From: an uncultured Senegalimassilia sp. | Lineage (GTDB): Bacteria > Actinomycetota > Coriobacteriia > Coriobacteriales > Eggerthellaceae | DNA: 30,328 nt | Reading direction: 5' to 3' | NCBI RefSeq assembly: GCF_902464545.1 | Contig: NZ_CABQJR010000028.1 | Span: 1 to 30,328, forward strand | In this document: piece by piece, positions 1 through 7,293 of the stretch | How positions within the stretch are numbered: the first letter of the stretch is position 1 | Layout: every line of letters starts with the position of its first letter | Position numbers and translations under genes: made by a program | The notes under the pieces: model-generated | The model's database searches: none | What the model saw: only the letters and a program-made list of their open reading frames with translations | What the model was told of the DNA's origin: nothing

Positions 1-27
1 CTTCCATGGGTTATACCCTAAGAGCAA

Positions 28-48
28 ACCACCCGCTATGCGGGTGGT
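28..48 (-). terminator. Possible terminator hairpin
   Basis: A perfect 9-bp stem (28-36 with 40-48) has a 3-nt loop. Read on the minus strand it is followed by a short T-containing run (ggtttgctctt), so it could end the rubrerythrin transcript, whose stop codon lies 155 nt upstream. The T-tract is poor, and the hairpin could equally belong to a gene off the left edge. Confidence 0.4.
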
Positions 49-202
49 CCTGATTCGGCGGGATTGCGCGGGATGGATGTCCTGGCGCAACTTATCCTTC
101 GCGTATCCTAAATGCTTCGTAAACGGCTGTCTGCGCCGTGCTTGACGTTCTATCGGTTACTATTTTCCCAGTTCAGACGGATGCAGGTGTTGCGCATACT
201 TC

Positions 203-739
203 CTAGTAATTCTCGGCGTTGATCTCGAAGTATGCCTGCGGGTGGTTGCATACGGGGCAAACGTCGGGGGCCTTGGTGCCTACGACGATGTGGCCGCAGT
301 TACGGCACTCCCACACCTTGACCTCGCTCTTCTCGAACACCTGAGCGGTCTCCACGTTGTGCAGCAGCGCGCGGTAGCGCTCCTCATGATGTTTCTCGAT
401 GGCGCCGACCTGGCGGAACTTCTCGGCCAGCTCGGGGAAGCCTTCCTCCTCGGCGGTCTTCGCGAAGCCCTCGTACATGTCGGTCCACTCGAAGTTCTCG
501 CCGTTTGCGGCATCCTCCAGGTTCTCCGCCGTGGAGCCGATGCCCTGAAGCTCGCGCAGCCACATCTTGGCGTGGTACTGCTCGTTTGCCGACGTTTTGC
601 GGAAGATCTCGGCGATCTGCTCGAAGCCTTCCTTCTTCGCCACCGATGCGAAATAGGTGTACTTGTTGGTTGCCTGCGACTCGCCGGCGAAGGCGGCCTG
701 CAGGTTCTTCTCGGTTTGCGTTCCTTCGTACTTGCTCAT
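203..739 (-). CDS. rbr: Rubrerythrin
   Basis: Non-haem di-iron peroxidase of anaerobes that reduces hydrogen peroxide in the cytoplasm with electrons passed through its rubredoxin domain. The 178-aa product has an N-terminal ferritin-like four-helix domain with the iron-ligand pattern (ExxxxxxY near residues 18-25, EQYH, and EKHHEERY near 126-133). Its C-terminal rubredoxin-like domain carries two cysteine pairs, CRNC and CPVC. The length is normal for the family. The start at 739 is chosen over an upstream in-frame ATG because it has a purine-rich ribosome site (GAGAGGGG) 6 nt away and matches the usual family N-terminus (MSKYEGTQTEKN). It is a single gene transcribed away from ychF. Two GCAA-n-TTGC palindromes lie about 100 nt upstream and could be operators. 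The call is secure; the physiological electron donor is not visible here. Confidence 0.97.
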   Translation of the reverse strand: MSKYEGTQTEKNLQAAFAGESQATNKYTYFASVAKKEGFEQIAEIFRKTSANEQYHAKMWLRELQGIGSTAENLEDAANGENFEWTDMYEGFAKTAEEEGFPELAEKFRQVGAIEKHHEERYRALLHNVETAQVFEKSEVKVWECRNCGHIVVGTKAPDVCPVCNHPQAYFEINAENY

Positions 740-832
740 GAGAAACCCCTCTCGCTGTGATGGCCCGCAGCGCCCGTGCGCGCGGTGCCTTTGGTTTCCA
801 TCTATCGATGGTATGGGCAAACGCGCGGCGGC

Positions 833-868
833 GCAATTGTTTGCACCGCTTTGTGACGCAACTGTTGC
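833..868. promoter_or_regulatory. Paired GCAA-n-TTGC palindromes upstream of rbr
   Basis: GCAATTGTTTGC (833-844) and GCAACTGTTGC (858-868) are two short inverted repeats whose starts are 25 nt apart, roughly 95-130 nt upstream of the rubrerythrin start. Spacing near two helical turns and similar half-sites suggest a regulator-binding pair. No known regulator consensus is matched with certainty. Confidence 0.25.
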
Positions 869-877
869 AAGAGGGCT

Positions 878-1050
878 AGTTCTGGGTTGTTTTGCAGATT
901 TTGGGCGCTGAATTTGCCATGAGCTTGGAGTTCTGGGCGGTTTTGGTCGCGAATTTGACGAAAGGGCGAGTAAGGGATTTCAAAATGCCTGGTCAGGAGA
1001 ATGAGAACCGCTAAGGTTATATTTCAGTGCTTGCAAAACCGCCCAGAACT
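878..1050. repeat. Three-copy AGTTCTGGGCGGTTTTG element
   Basis: Copies lie at 878-896 (direct), 929-945 (direct) and 1032-1050 (inverted). The 929-945 copy and the inverted copy share a perfect 17-bp match, and the first copy differs from the inverted one at 2 of 19 bases. The direct and inverted copies could fold into a long-range stem across 929-1050. It may be a dispersed intergenic repeat of this genome, which cannot be tested in this window. Confidence 0.6.
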
Positions 1051-1198
1051 TTGATGGGGCCGTGGCAGGCGGTCGTGCGCTATGCGGTCTGTGCGGGTTT
1101 TCGCTCCGTCTGGCGTGCATTCGGCGGGGCATCGCGTTGGGGCGTTGTTTGCGGTATCATTGAAAGCACGTGTATTCACTAGTTAAGGAAGTTTCAGC

Positions 1199-2263
1199 AT
1201 GTCGCTTTCCATCGGTATCGTGGGCCTGCCCAATGTGGGCAAGTCCACGCTGTTCACGGCCCTCACGAACAAGGGCGGTTTGGCAGCCAACTACCCCTTC
1301 GCCACCATCGAGCCCAACGTCGGCATCGTTCCCGTTCCCGACGATCGCCTGGAGAAGCTGGCCGAGATCGACCACCCTGCCAAGATCGTCCCCGCAACGG
1401 TCGAGTTCGTCGACATCGCCGGTCTGGTGGCGGGCGCCAGCCAGGGCGAGGGTCTGGGCAACCAGTTCCTCGCGAACATCCGCGAAACCGATGCCATCTG
1501 CGAAGTCGTGCGCTTCTTCAGCGACCCGGATGTCGTGCACGTCGACGGCCGTGTGAACCCTAGCTCGGACGTTGAAACTATCAAGACCGAGCTGATTCTG
1601 GCCGACATGGGCACGCTTGACAAGGCCATCCCGCGTCTGGAGAAGGAAGCGAAGCGCGACAAGGCCGGTGCGAAGAAGCTCGAGGTTGCGAAGAAGGTGC
1701 TCGAGGGCTTGAACGAAGGCCATCGCGCCCGCACGTTGAACCTGGACGAGGACGAGCAGGCTGCCATCTACGACCTGCACCTGCTCACCATGAAGCCCAT
1801 CCTCTACATCGCCAACGTGGACGAGGACGCGCTCGACGCCGACTTGGCCGAGATCGACGGCTGCCAGCCGGTGCCGATTTCCGCAAAGGTCGAGGCCGAC
1901 CTGGCCGAGCTTGATCCCGCCGAGGCGAAGGAGTACCTGGAGGCCATGGGCCTTGAGGAGTCCGGCCTGGCGCGCCTGGTGCGCAGCGCTTACAAGCTGC
2001 TGGGCTTGCAGAGCTATTTCACCAGCGGCGAAACGGAAACGCGCGCTTGGACCATCCCCATCGGCGCGAAGGCCCCGCAGGCCGCCGGTGTCATCCACTC
2101 CGATTTCGAGCGCGGCTTCATCAAGGCCGAAACCGCTTCGTATTCCGACTACGTGGAGCTGGGCGGTGAGCTGGGCTGCCGTAATGCCGGCAAGCTGCGC
2201 CAGGAAGGCAAGGAGTACGTGGTGCAGGACGGCGACGTCATGCACTTCAAGTTCAACGTTTAA
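1199..2263 (+). CDS. ychF: Redox-regulated ATPase YchF
   Basis: Universally conserved Obg-related P-loop protein (OLA1/YchF) that binds ATP rather than GTP, associates with ribosomes and is linked to translation and stress responses. The 354-aa product shows the P-loop GLPNVGKST (residues 9-17), the G3 region DIAGLVAGAS, and NVDE in place of the GTP-specifying NKxD. That last change is the known basis of the ATP preference in this family. The C-terminal TGS domain ends in QDGDVMHFKFNV, typical of YchF, and the length is normal. The start has an AAGGAAG ribosome site 9 nt upstream. The gene stands alone and ends in a strong terminator (2298-2329). Cytoplasmic; the call is secure. Confidence 0.97.
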   Translation: MSLSIGIVGLPNVGKSTLFTALTNKGGLAANYPFATIEPNVGIVPVPDDRLEKLAEIDHPAKIVPATVEFVDIAGLVAGASQGEGLGNQFLANIRETDAICEVVRFFSDPDVVHVDGRVNPSSDVETIKTELILADMGTLDKAIPRLEKEAKRDKAGAKKLEVAKKVLEGLNEGHRARTLNLDEDEQAAIYDLHLLTMKPILYIANVDEDALDADLAEIDGCQPVPISAKVEADLAELDPAEAKEYLEAMGLEESGLARLVRSAYKLLGLQSYFTSGETETRAWTIPIGAKAPQAAGVIHSDFERGFIKAETASYSDYVELGGELGCRNAGKLRQEGKEYVVQDGDVMHFKFNV

Positions 2264-2297
2264 AATGCCTGGTCAAACGGCGAATTAGCGAACTTCA

Positions 2298-2329
2298 CGG
2301 GGCGAATCCGGAAAACCGGGTTCGCCCCG
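2298..2329 (+). terminator. Terminator after ychF
   Basis: A 14-bp stem (2298-2311 with 2316-2329, one G-T pair) is capped by an AAAA tetraloop and followed by a loose T-containing stretch. It lies 35 nt after the ychF stop codon. The stem is very stable but the T-tract is weak. Confidence 0.75.
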
Positions 2330-2501
2330 CGTGCTTTCGTGTCGCAACAGCGGCGGTGCCGGCGAAGGAGGGGTGCTCCGCACGTGTTGCTGCTTCAGGA
2401 TGCGCGATTGTGCAGCAGCTTCTCCGGAGCGAATTGCGGCCCGTTTGCTGAGTGGTGCATGCGGACTTTTCGCACATGCGCGAAAAACCATTTGGCTGGC
2501 G

Positions 2502-2507
2502 TATAAT
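2502..2507 (+). promoter_or_regulatory. Candidate -10 box for queA
   Basis: A perfect TATAAT lies 90 nt upstream of the queA start in otherwise GC-rich DNA. No good -35 hexamer is seen at 16-18 nt, so this is a partial promoter call. Confidence 0.4.
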
Positions 2508-2596
2508 CTGCCTGTTCGAAAGCTATTCGGCTGCGCGCGGCGCGGCCTTTTATATGCCCGGCGCAGGATGCCGGGCGTGCGACAAGGAGCATCTCG

Positions 2597-3739
2597 ATGA
2601 AAACGAGCGATTTCGATTACGATCTTCCCCAGGAGCTTATCGCGCAGGAGCCGGCGGCGGTGCGCGATGCGTGCCGCATGCTGGTCATGGACCGCGAGAC
2701 CGGCGCGATCGAGGACCGCATCTTCCGCGATATCATCGACTATCTTGAGCCCGGCGATCTGCTGGTGGCGAATGAGACGCGCGTTTTGCCGGCGCGCTTG
2801 CTGGGCGCGAAGCGCGGCACGGGCGGGCAGTCCGAGGTGTTCCTGCTTCGTCAGCTTGTGGGCTCCAAGGCGCAGCCGTATGCGGACGAGCCCCATATCC
2901 CCGGCCAGCTTGTGCCTGGCGAAAACCAGCAGGCTATCTGGGAGGTGCTCGTGCGCCCGGGCAAGCGTTTGAAGCCCGGCAGCGGCGCGGTGGTGGATTT
3001 CATGGATGGCGAAGGCAACGTTGCGCTGTCCGCCGAAATCGTCGACTGGGCCGAGGGCGCTCAGCGCGGTGAGCGCGTGGCTCGTCTGACCACCACGTAC
3101 CCCTCGCTTGACGAGGCGCTTCACGCGGTGGGACATACGCCGCTGCCGCCTTACATCAAGCACTACGCTGGCGATGAGGAGCTGTATCAAACGGTGTATT
3201 CTCGTCGCGAAAGCTCGGCGGCGGCCCCTACGGCGGGCCTTCATTTCACGCCCGAGTTGATCGAGCGCTTGCGCGATAAGGGCATCGATTGGGAAACCGT
3301 CGAGCTCGAGGTGGGCTTGGACACGTTCCGCATCGTGGACGAGGAGGACCCGCTGGCCCATAAGATGCACACCGAGTTCTACACCGTGCCGCAGAAGACG
3401 GTCGACGCCATCAATCGCACACATGCCAATGGCGGCCGCGTGATCGCCGTGGGCACCACCAGCGTGCGCAGTTTGGAAAGCGCTTGGGATCCGTCGGCCG
3501 ACGACGGCGCCGGCGCCATCACCGCGCGCGACCGCGATGCCACCAGCCTGTATCTGCTGCCGGGCAGCACGTTCCACGTGGTGGATGCCCTGGTCACGAA
3601 CTTCCACGTGCCGCGCAGCACGCTCATGATGCTGGTCAGCGCGTTCAGCACCCGCGAGAACATCATGAACGCCTATCAGCATGCCATCGAGGAGCGCTAC
3701 CGCATGCTGTCGTTCGGCGACGCCATGTTCATCCGCTAG
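2597..3739 (+). CDS. queA: tRNA preQ1(34) S-adenosylmethionine ribosyltransferase-isomerase
   Basis: Transfers and isomerises the ribosyl moiety of S-adenosylmethionine onto preQ1 at tRNA position 34, giving epoxyqueuosine, the second step after Tgt in queuosine synthesis. The 380-aa product has the QueA hallmarks: N-terminal DFDYDLPQELIAQ, the APTAGLHFT segment, GTTSVRSLE, TNFHVPRSTLMMLVSAF and the C-terminal end YRMLSFGDAMFI. It is slightly longer than typical QueA (about 340-360 aa) because of a loop insert near residues 95-115 and an acidic loop near 295-312. The start has an AAGGAG site 9 nt upstream. Its pathway partners queH and tgt lie just downstream. Cytoplasmic; the call is secure. 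Confidence 0.96.
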   Translation: MKTSDFDYDLPQELIAQEPAAVRDACRMLVMDRETGAIEDRIFRDIIDYLEPGDLLVANETRVLPARLLGAKRGTGGQSEVFLLRQLVGSKAQPYADEPHIPGQLVPGENQQAIWEVLVRPGKRLKPGSGAVVDFMDGEGNVALSAEIVDWAEGAQRGERVARLTTTYPSLDEALHAVGHTPLPPYIKHYAGDEELYQTVYSRRESSAAAPTAGLHFTPELIERLRDKGIDWETVELEVGLDTFRIVDEEDPLAHKMHTEFYTVPQKTVDAINRTHANGGRVIAVGTTSVRSLESAWDPSADDGAGAITARDRDATSLYLLPGSTFHVVDALVTNFHVPRSTLMMLVSAFSTRENIMNAYQHAIEERYRMLSFGDAMFIR

Positions 3740-3829
3740 CATTCGCTTAAGAGGGAAGCGGCCGGCGAAAGGGTTTTGCGAGCCCAAAATCCGTGTCGTA
3801 CACAAGGGTTATGTTATAGGGGTTTGGTC

Positions 3830-3880
3830 GTATGCCTTCCGTTTCTCTGGCAACGAGAAACGGAAGGCATACTTATTTGC
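3830..3880 (+). terminator. Terminator after queA
   Basis: A perfect 18-bp stem (3830-3847 with 3855-3872) has a 7-nt loop and is followed by TTATTT. It lies about 90 nt after the queA stop. The other strand lacks a comparable T-run, so it serves the plus-strand transcript, although it may also insulate the convergent queH. Confidence 0.8.
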
Positions 3881-4030
3881 TCGGGGCGAAGTGCGATGCG
3901 GAAACCAGGTGAGAACGGCAGGGTCCTTGCTTTGGGATATAGACGCAAGCTCTTTGCTCGCCGTTTTGCGTTTGCGGGTGCAATGCGCCAGCGAGAGCGG
4001 GGCGTATCTGTCGAGCTAATGGAGTAGCTG

Positions 4031-4969
4031 CTATTTCCCCTGTTCGCGCAGGGCTTTTAGGATGGCGCGCTTGCGTGCCTGGTTCTTGTCGTAGGCTGCG
4101 CGCTCGGCTTTATGCGCGGCGCGTGCGGCTTCCTCGGCTGCGCGCTCGTCGGCGTGGGCTGCGCGTTCGGCGGCTTTTGCGGCGGCGCGCTGCTCCTTGC
4201 GCTCGGTGCGCTCGGCGGCTGCTTCCAGATCGCTGATGCGGCAGCCGCAGAAGTTCTGCCGGTACATTCCCAGTTCGCGGCTTTCGCGCGTTGCCTCGTC
4301 ATAGTAGGGTCGGAAGTCCTCGAACACGGGCGCGACCCCGGCTTGTGCCGCTGCGCGCTCCACTTCCTCGCGGATGACCTGCGTATATTGGTAGGGGCTC
4401 ACCGACAGCGTGGTGCCGATGCCCTCGAAGCCTCGTTCCGCGGCTACCCGTGCGGTTTCCTCAAGGCGAAGGCGGTAGCAGGCGCGGCAACGCGCCTCCC
4501 TGCGTGCAGGGTCGACCGACAGTACGGCGGCACGAGGTGCGGCGCCGCTCGTAGAGCTTGCAGAAAGGGAAGCGGCGGCAGGGGAAGCGTCTCCGTCCTC
4601 TGCATCGGTGACCGATACACACCGGTTGCCGGAGGTATCATCAGAGCCCTCGATTTCGCCCCCGATTTCGCCCCCGCATTCGCCTTCCGCGCCAGTCTCC
4701 GCGCGCGTCTGCTCGACCTCGGCGATCGCGGCGTCCCCGATGCGGCCCGCACATGCTTCCCACGTGGCCGGGTCGTACGGGCCTTCCAGCACCTCGAACC
4801 CCGCATCCGCGGCCCACGCGCGCAGCGTTGCCAGCCGGTGCTCGTATTCCTCGGCGGGGTGGATGTTCGAGTTCGCGTAGTAAATGGTGATGTCGTGCCC
4901 CGCGGCCTTCAACAGGCGCGTCGGCTCGAGCGAGCACGGCCCGCAGCACGCATGCAGCAACAACTTCAT
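4031..4969 (-). CDS. queH: Epoxyqueuosine reductase QueH, with insert
   Basis: Reduces epoxyqueuosine to queuosine in tRNA; QueH (DUF208) is the cobalamin-independent counterpart of QueG and uses Fe-S chemistry. The 312-aa product carries the family cysteines: HACCGPC (Cys8, Cys9), CRACY (Cys161, Cys164) and FCGCR (Cys241, Cys243). It is longer than the usual ~180-220 aa. A low-complexity, Gly/Glu/Ser/Ala-rich insert occupies about residues 88-153, and an Ala/Glu/Lys/Arg-rich, probably helical tail begins after about 250. The start at 4969 has a strong AAGGAG site; longer in-frame extensions lack one and run into the divergent promoter region. The gene is divergent from the HAD gene, 112 nt away. 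Enzyme identity is secure; the role of insert and tail is unknown. Confidence 0.92.
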   Translation of the reverse strand: MKLLLHACCGPCSLEPTRLLKAAGHDITIYYANSNIHPAEEYEHRLATLRAWAADAGFEVLEGPYDPATWEACAGRIGDAAIAEVEQTRAETGAEGECGGEIGGEIEGSDDTSGNRCVSVTDAEDGDASPAAASLSASSTSGAAPRAAVLSVDPARREARCRACYRLRLEETARVAAERGFEGIGTTLSVSPYQYTQVIREEVERAAAQAGVAPVFEDFRPYYDEATRESRELGMYRQNFCGCRISDLEAAAERTERKEQRAAAKAAERAAHADERAAEEAARAAHKAERAAYDKNQARKRAILKALREQGK

Positions 4970-5081
4970 TCGCGAACTCCTTTTTCGATGGGCATTTCGC
5001 CGCCGGCGCGGCGCTTCCCCTATACTACCACGCAGGCAAAAACTATCCCCACCTGCGGCAATCTGCAGAAAGGCATGATAT

Positions 5082-5984
5082 ATGGAGAAACGAACCTTCC
5101 GCGCCGTCTTCTTCGATCTTGACGGCACGCTGCTGCCCATGGACGTTGACGTCTTCATGAAGAGCTACTTCCGCGCCCTCGGCGGGTACGTCGCGCGCCT
5201 TGGCATCGCCCCCGATCAGTTCATGGCCGGCATGAAACGCGGCATCACCGCCATGGCCACCAACGATTCAGGCCATGCGAACGCCGAGTCGTTCTGGCCC
5301 GAGTTCCTGGCCTGCATCGATATGCCCGAGGGGCTCACCGCAGACGCGCTGCTCGCCGCCATCGGCGATTTCTACGAGAACGAGTTCGGCGAACTGGGTG
5401 CCGACGTGGAGCCGAACCCCGCCGCCGCGCGCGCCATCGAGGCGCTTGCCGCCAAGGGCTATCCGCTCGTGCTCGCCACCATGCCGATGTTCCCTCGCCG
5501 CGCCGTGGAGTGGCGCTTGCGCTGGGCCGGCATCGATCCGGCGGTGTTCTCGCGCATCACCACGTTCGAGAACTCCACCGCCGTCAAGCCCAAGCCCGAC
5601 TACTATGCGGAAAACCTTGCCGCCGCGGGCGTTGAGGGCCGCGACGTGCTCATGGTCGGCAACAACACCAAGGAGGACCTGGCCGCATGCCAGCTTGGCT
5701 GCGAGGGTTTCCTGGTCACCGATTTCCTGATCGACCCTGTCGGCTTCGAGGTGTTCAGCGTGCGCCACGGGTCTATGGAGAAGTTCGCGGACTGGGTGGA
5801 ATCCCTGCCTGAGTGCGCCGATCCGGCGCAGGGCGTGAGCGACGCCATCGTGCCCGCTGCCGTGCGTGAGCGCGTGCTTGCGGCATGCGGCATCGCCGAC
5901 GGCCAGGCCGGCGGCGCGAAAACGCTCGAGGAGGCGGGCCGCTCCGGCGGCACCGATTTCGTCATCAACGGGATGGAGGACTAG
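5082..5984 (+). CDS. HAD-family hydrolase
   Basis: Haloacid-dehalogenase superfamily phosphatase, substrate unknown. The 300-aa product has motif I DLDGT (catalytic Asp12 and Asp14), a motif II Thr in VLATMPM, and motif III/IV with a Lys in KPKPDYY and the acidic metal site VGNNTKEDL. The cap lies between motifs I and II, as in subclass I. A C-terminal tail of about 45 residues after the core is poorly conserved in appearance. The start has GAAAGG 8 nt upstream. The stop is only 3 nt before tgt, so the two are very probably co-transcribed and may be translationally coupled. A link to queuosine metabolism is suggested only by position. A TATACT box at 5021-5026 is a weak candidate -10. Confidence 0.88.
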   Translation: MEKRTFRAVFFDLDGTLLPMDVDVFMKSYFRALGGYVARLGIAPDQFMAGMKRGITAMATNDSGHANAESFWPEFLACIDMPEGLTADALLAAIGDFYENEFGELGADVEPNPAAARAIEALAAKGYPLVLATMPMFPRRAVEWRLRWAGIDPAVFSRITTFENSTAVKPKPDYYAENLAAAGVEGRDVLMVGNNTKEDLAACQLGCEGFLVTDFLIDPVGFEVFSVRHGSMEKFADWVESLPECADPAQGVSDAIVPAAVRERVLAACGIADGQAGGAKTLEEAGRSGGTDFVINGMED

Positions 5985-5987
5985 CCC

Positions 5988-7133
5988 ATGGCCCTGTTCG
6001 ACTGCACCATCGAGGCTACTTGCGGCCATGCCCGCGCGCTTTCGTACGAAACCGCGCACGGCACCTTCCATACCCCCATGTTCATGCCCGTCGGCACATC
6101 GGCCACGGTCAAGGGCATCACGGTCGATCAGCTTCACCAGCTGAACAGCCAGGTGGTGCTTGCGAACACCTACCACCTGTCCATGCGCCCCGGCGCCGAC
6201 TTGGTGGAAGAGGCCGGCGGTGTGCACAAGTTTATGAACTACGACGGCCCCATGCTCACCGACTCGGGCGGATTCCAGGTGTTCTCTCTGGCTGACACGC
6301 TCAAGCTCGACGCCGACGGCCTGACCTTCCGCAGCATCTACGACGGAAGCTATGTGCGCTGGACGCCCGAGTCCAATATGCGCATCCAAGAGCAGATCGG
6401 CGCCGACATCGCCATGCAGCTTGACCAGTGCACGCCGTACCCGGCCGAGCGCAGCTTCGTGGCCAACGCCGTGGACCTGTCGGCGAATTGGGCCCGTCGC
6501 TGCTTGGCGGCGCACAAGCGCCCCGACCAGACGCTGTTCGGCATCGTGCAGGGCGGTATGGAGCTTGACCTGCGCCTTGAGAGCATCCGCCGCCTGCGCG
6601 AGATCGAGGACGAGAGCCTGGCCGCGGGCGGTCGCCGCTTCGGCGGCTTCGGCATCGGCGGCTATTCGGTGGGCGAAGACCACGAGACCATGTTCGAGAC
6701 GCTCGGCCAGGTGGCCCGCGCATGCCCCGAGGACCGTCCGCGCTACCTGATGGGCGTGGGCAACCCCACCACGCTCGTGCGCGCCGTGCGCGAGGGCGTC
6801 GACATGTTCGACTGCGTGCTGCCCACCCGCACCGCGCGCATGGGCACGGCGTTCTCCAGCACGGGCCGCATGAACATGCGCAACGCGAAGTTCACGCGCG
6901 ACTTCACGCCGCTCGACCACAGCTGCACCTGCCCGACGTGCCAGAACTACACGCGAGCCTATCTGCGCCACTTGGTGAAGCAGAACGAGATGCTCGGCGC
7001 CATCCTGCTGTCGGTGCACAACCTGCACTTCCTGCTCGACCTCATGCGCCGTGCCCGCGAGGCCGTGCTGGCGGGCGAGTACGAGCAGTTCTACGAGGAG
7101 TGGATGAACAGCCCGGCCGCTAAGGACTACTGA
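5988..7133 (+). CDS. tgt: tRNA-guanine transglycosylase
   Basis: Exchanges guanine 34 of GUN-anticodon tRNAs for preQ1, the first tRNA-level step of queuosine formation. The 381-aa product shows the active-site block TDSGGFQVFSL (Asp92), FGIVQGG, GIGGYSVGE, and MFDCVLPTR, which contains the nucleophilic Asp of the family. The zinc site has Cys313, Cys315 and Cys318 in CTCPTC plus His344. The length is normal for the bacterial enzyme. The start follows a GGAGG (5974-5978) inside the end of the HAD gene. It lies downstream of that gene and about 160 nt upstream of secDF. The tgt-sec neighbourhood is common in bacteria, though the usual yajC between them is missing here. The call is secure. Confidence 0.97.
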   Translation: MALFDCTIEATCGHARALSYETAHGTFHTPMFMPVGTSATVKGITVDQLHQLNSQVVLANTYHLSMRPGADLVEEAGGVHKFMNYDGPMLTDSGGFQVFSLADTLKLDADGLTFRSIYDGSYVRWTPESNMRIQEQIGADIAMQLDQCTPYPAERSFVANAVDLSANWARRCLAAHKRPDQTLFGIVQGGMELDLRLESIRRLREIEDESLAAGGRRFGGFGIGGYSVGEDHETMFETLGQVARACPEDRPRYLMGVGNPTTLVRAVREGVDMFDCVLPTRTARMGTAFSSTGRMNMRNAKFTRDFTPLDHSCTCPTCQNYTRAYLRHLVKQNEMLGAILLSVHNLHFLLDLMRRAREAVLAGEYEQFYEEWMNSPAAKDY

Positions 7134-7184
7134 TATAGGACTCGGGCGGATTCCCGCTCCTTGGTGCTTTCGTATTCTCCTCGA

Positions 7185-7264
7185 TTGTGGGAAAATAAGT
7201 AAGTTAGGGTATATATGGCGGCGTTCAACGCTGCCGCGGAAGGGACGGCCCGGCAGGGCCGTCC
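7185..7264 (+). promoter_or_regulatory. Candidate promoter and leader hairpin of secDF
   Basis: TTGTGG (7185-7190) and TATATA (7210-7215) are separated by 19 nt, a little long. A 9-bp leader hairpin follows (7243-7251 with 7256-7264), without a T-run, 30 nt before the secDF start. Weak as a promoter; the hairpin is clear. Confidence 0.35.
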
Positions 7265-7293
7265 TATGGTTTGCAAGGCTAGGAGAAGCTCGC

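Larger units (their letters stand above)
740..1198. other. 459-nt intergenic region with short repeats
   Basis: This divergent gap between rbr and ychF holds no convincing gene. It contains two GCAA/TTGC palindromes (833-868) near rbr. It also holds three copies of an AGTTCTGGG(CG)GTTTTG element (878-896, 929-945, and inverted at 1032-1050) and a 14-mer AAAATGCCTGGTCA (982-995) that recurs right after ychF at 2262-2275. A TATCAT box at 1155-1160 is a weak candidate -10 for ychF. Confidence 0.6.
2264..2596 (+). other. 333-nt gap between ychF and queA
   Basis: The gap holds the ychF terminator (2298-2329), a TATAAT box (2502-2507) for queA, and a queA leader of about 90 nt with a 7-bp hairpin (2556-2562 with 2570-2576). 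The first bases carry the AAAATGCCTGGTCA 14-mer shared with position 982. No gene is seen. Confidence 0.6.

Noticed and set aside
3681..4027. Two short plus-strand frames between queA and queH
   Set aside because: They cross the queA terminator hairpin and show no ribosome site or recognisable domain.
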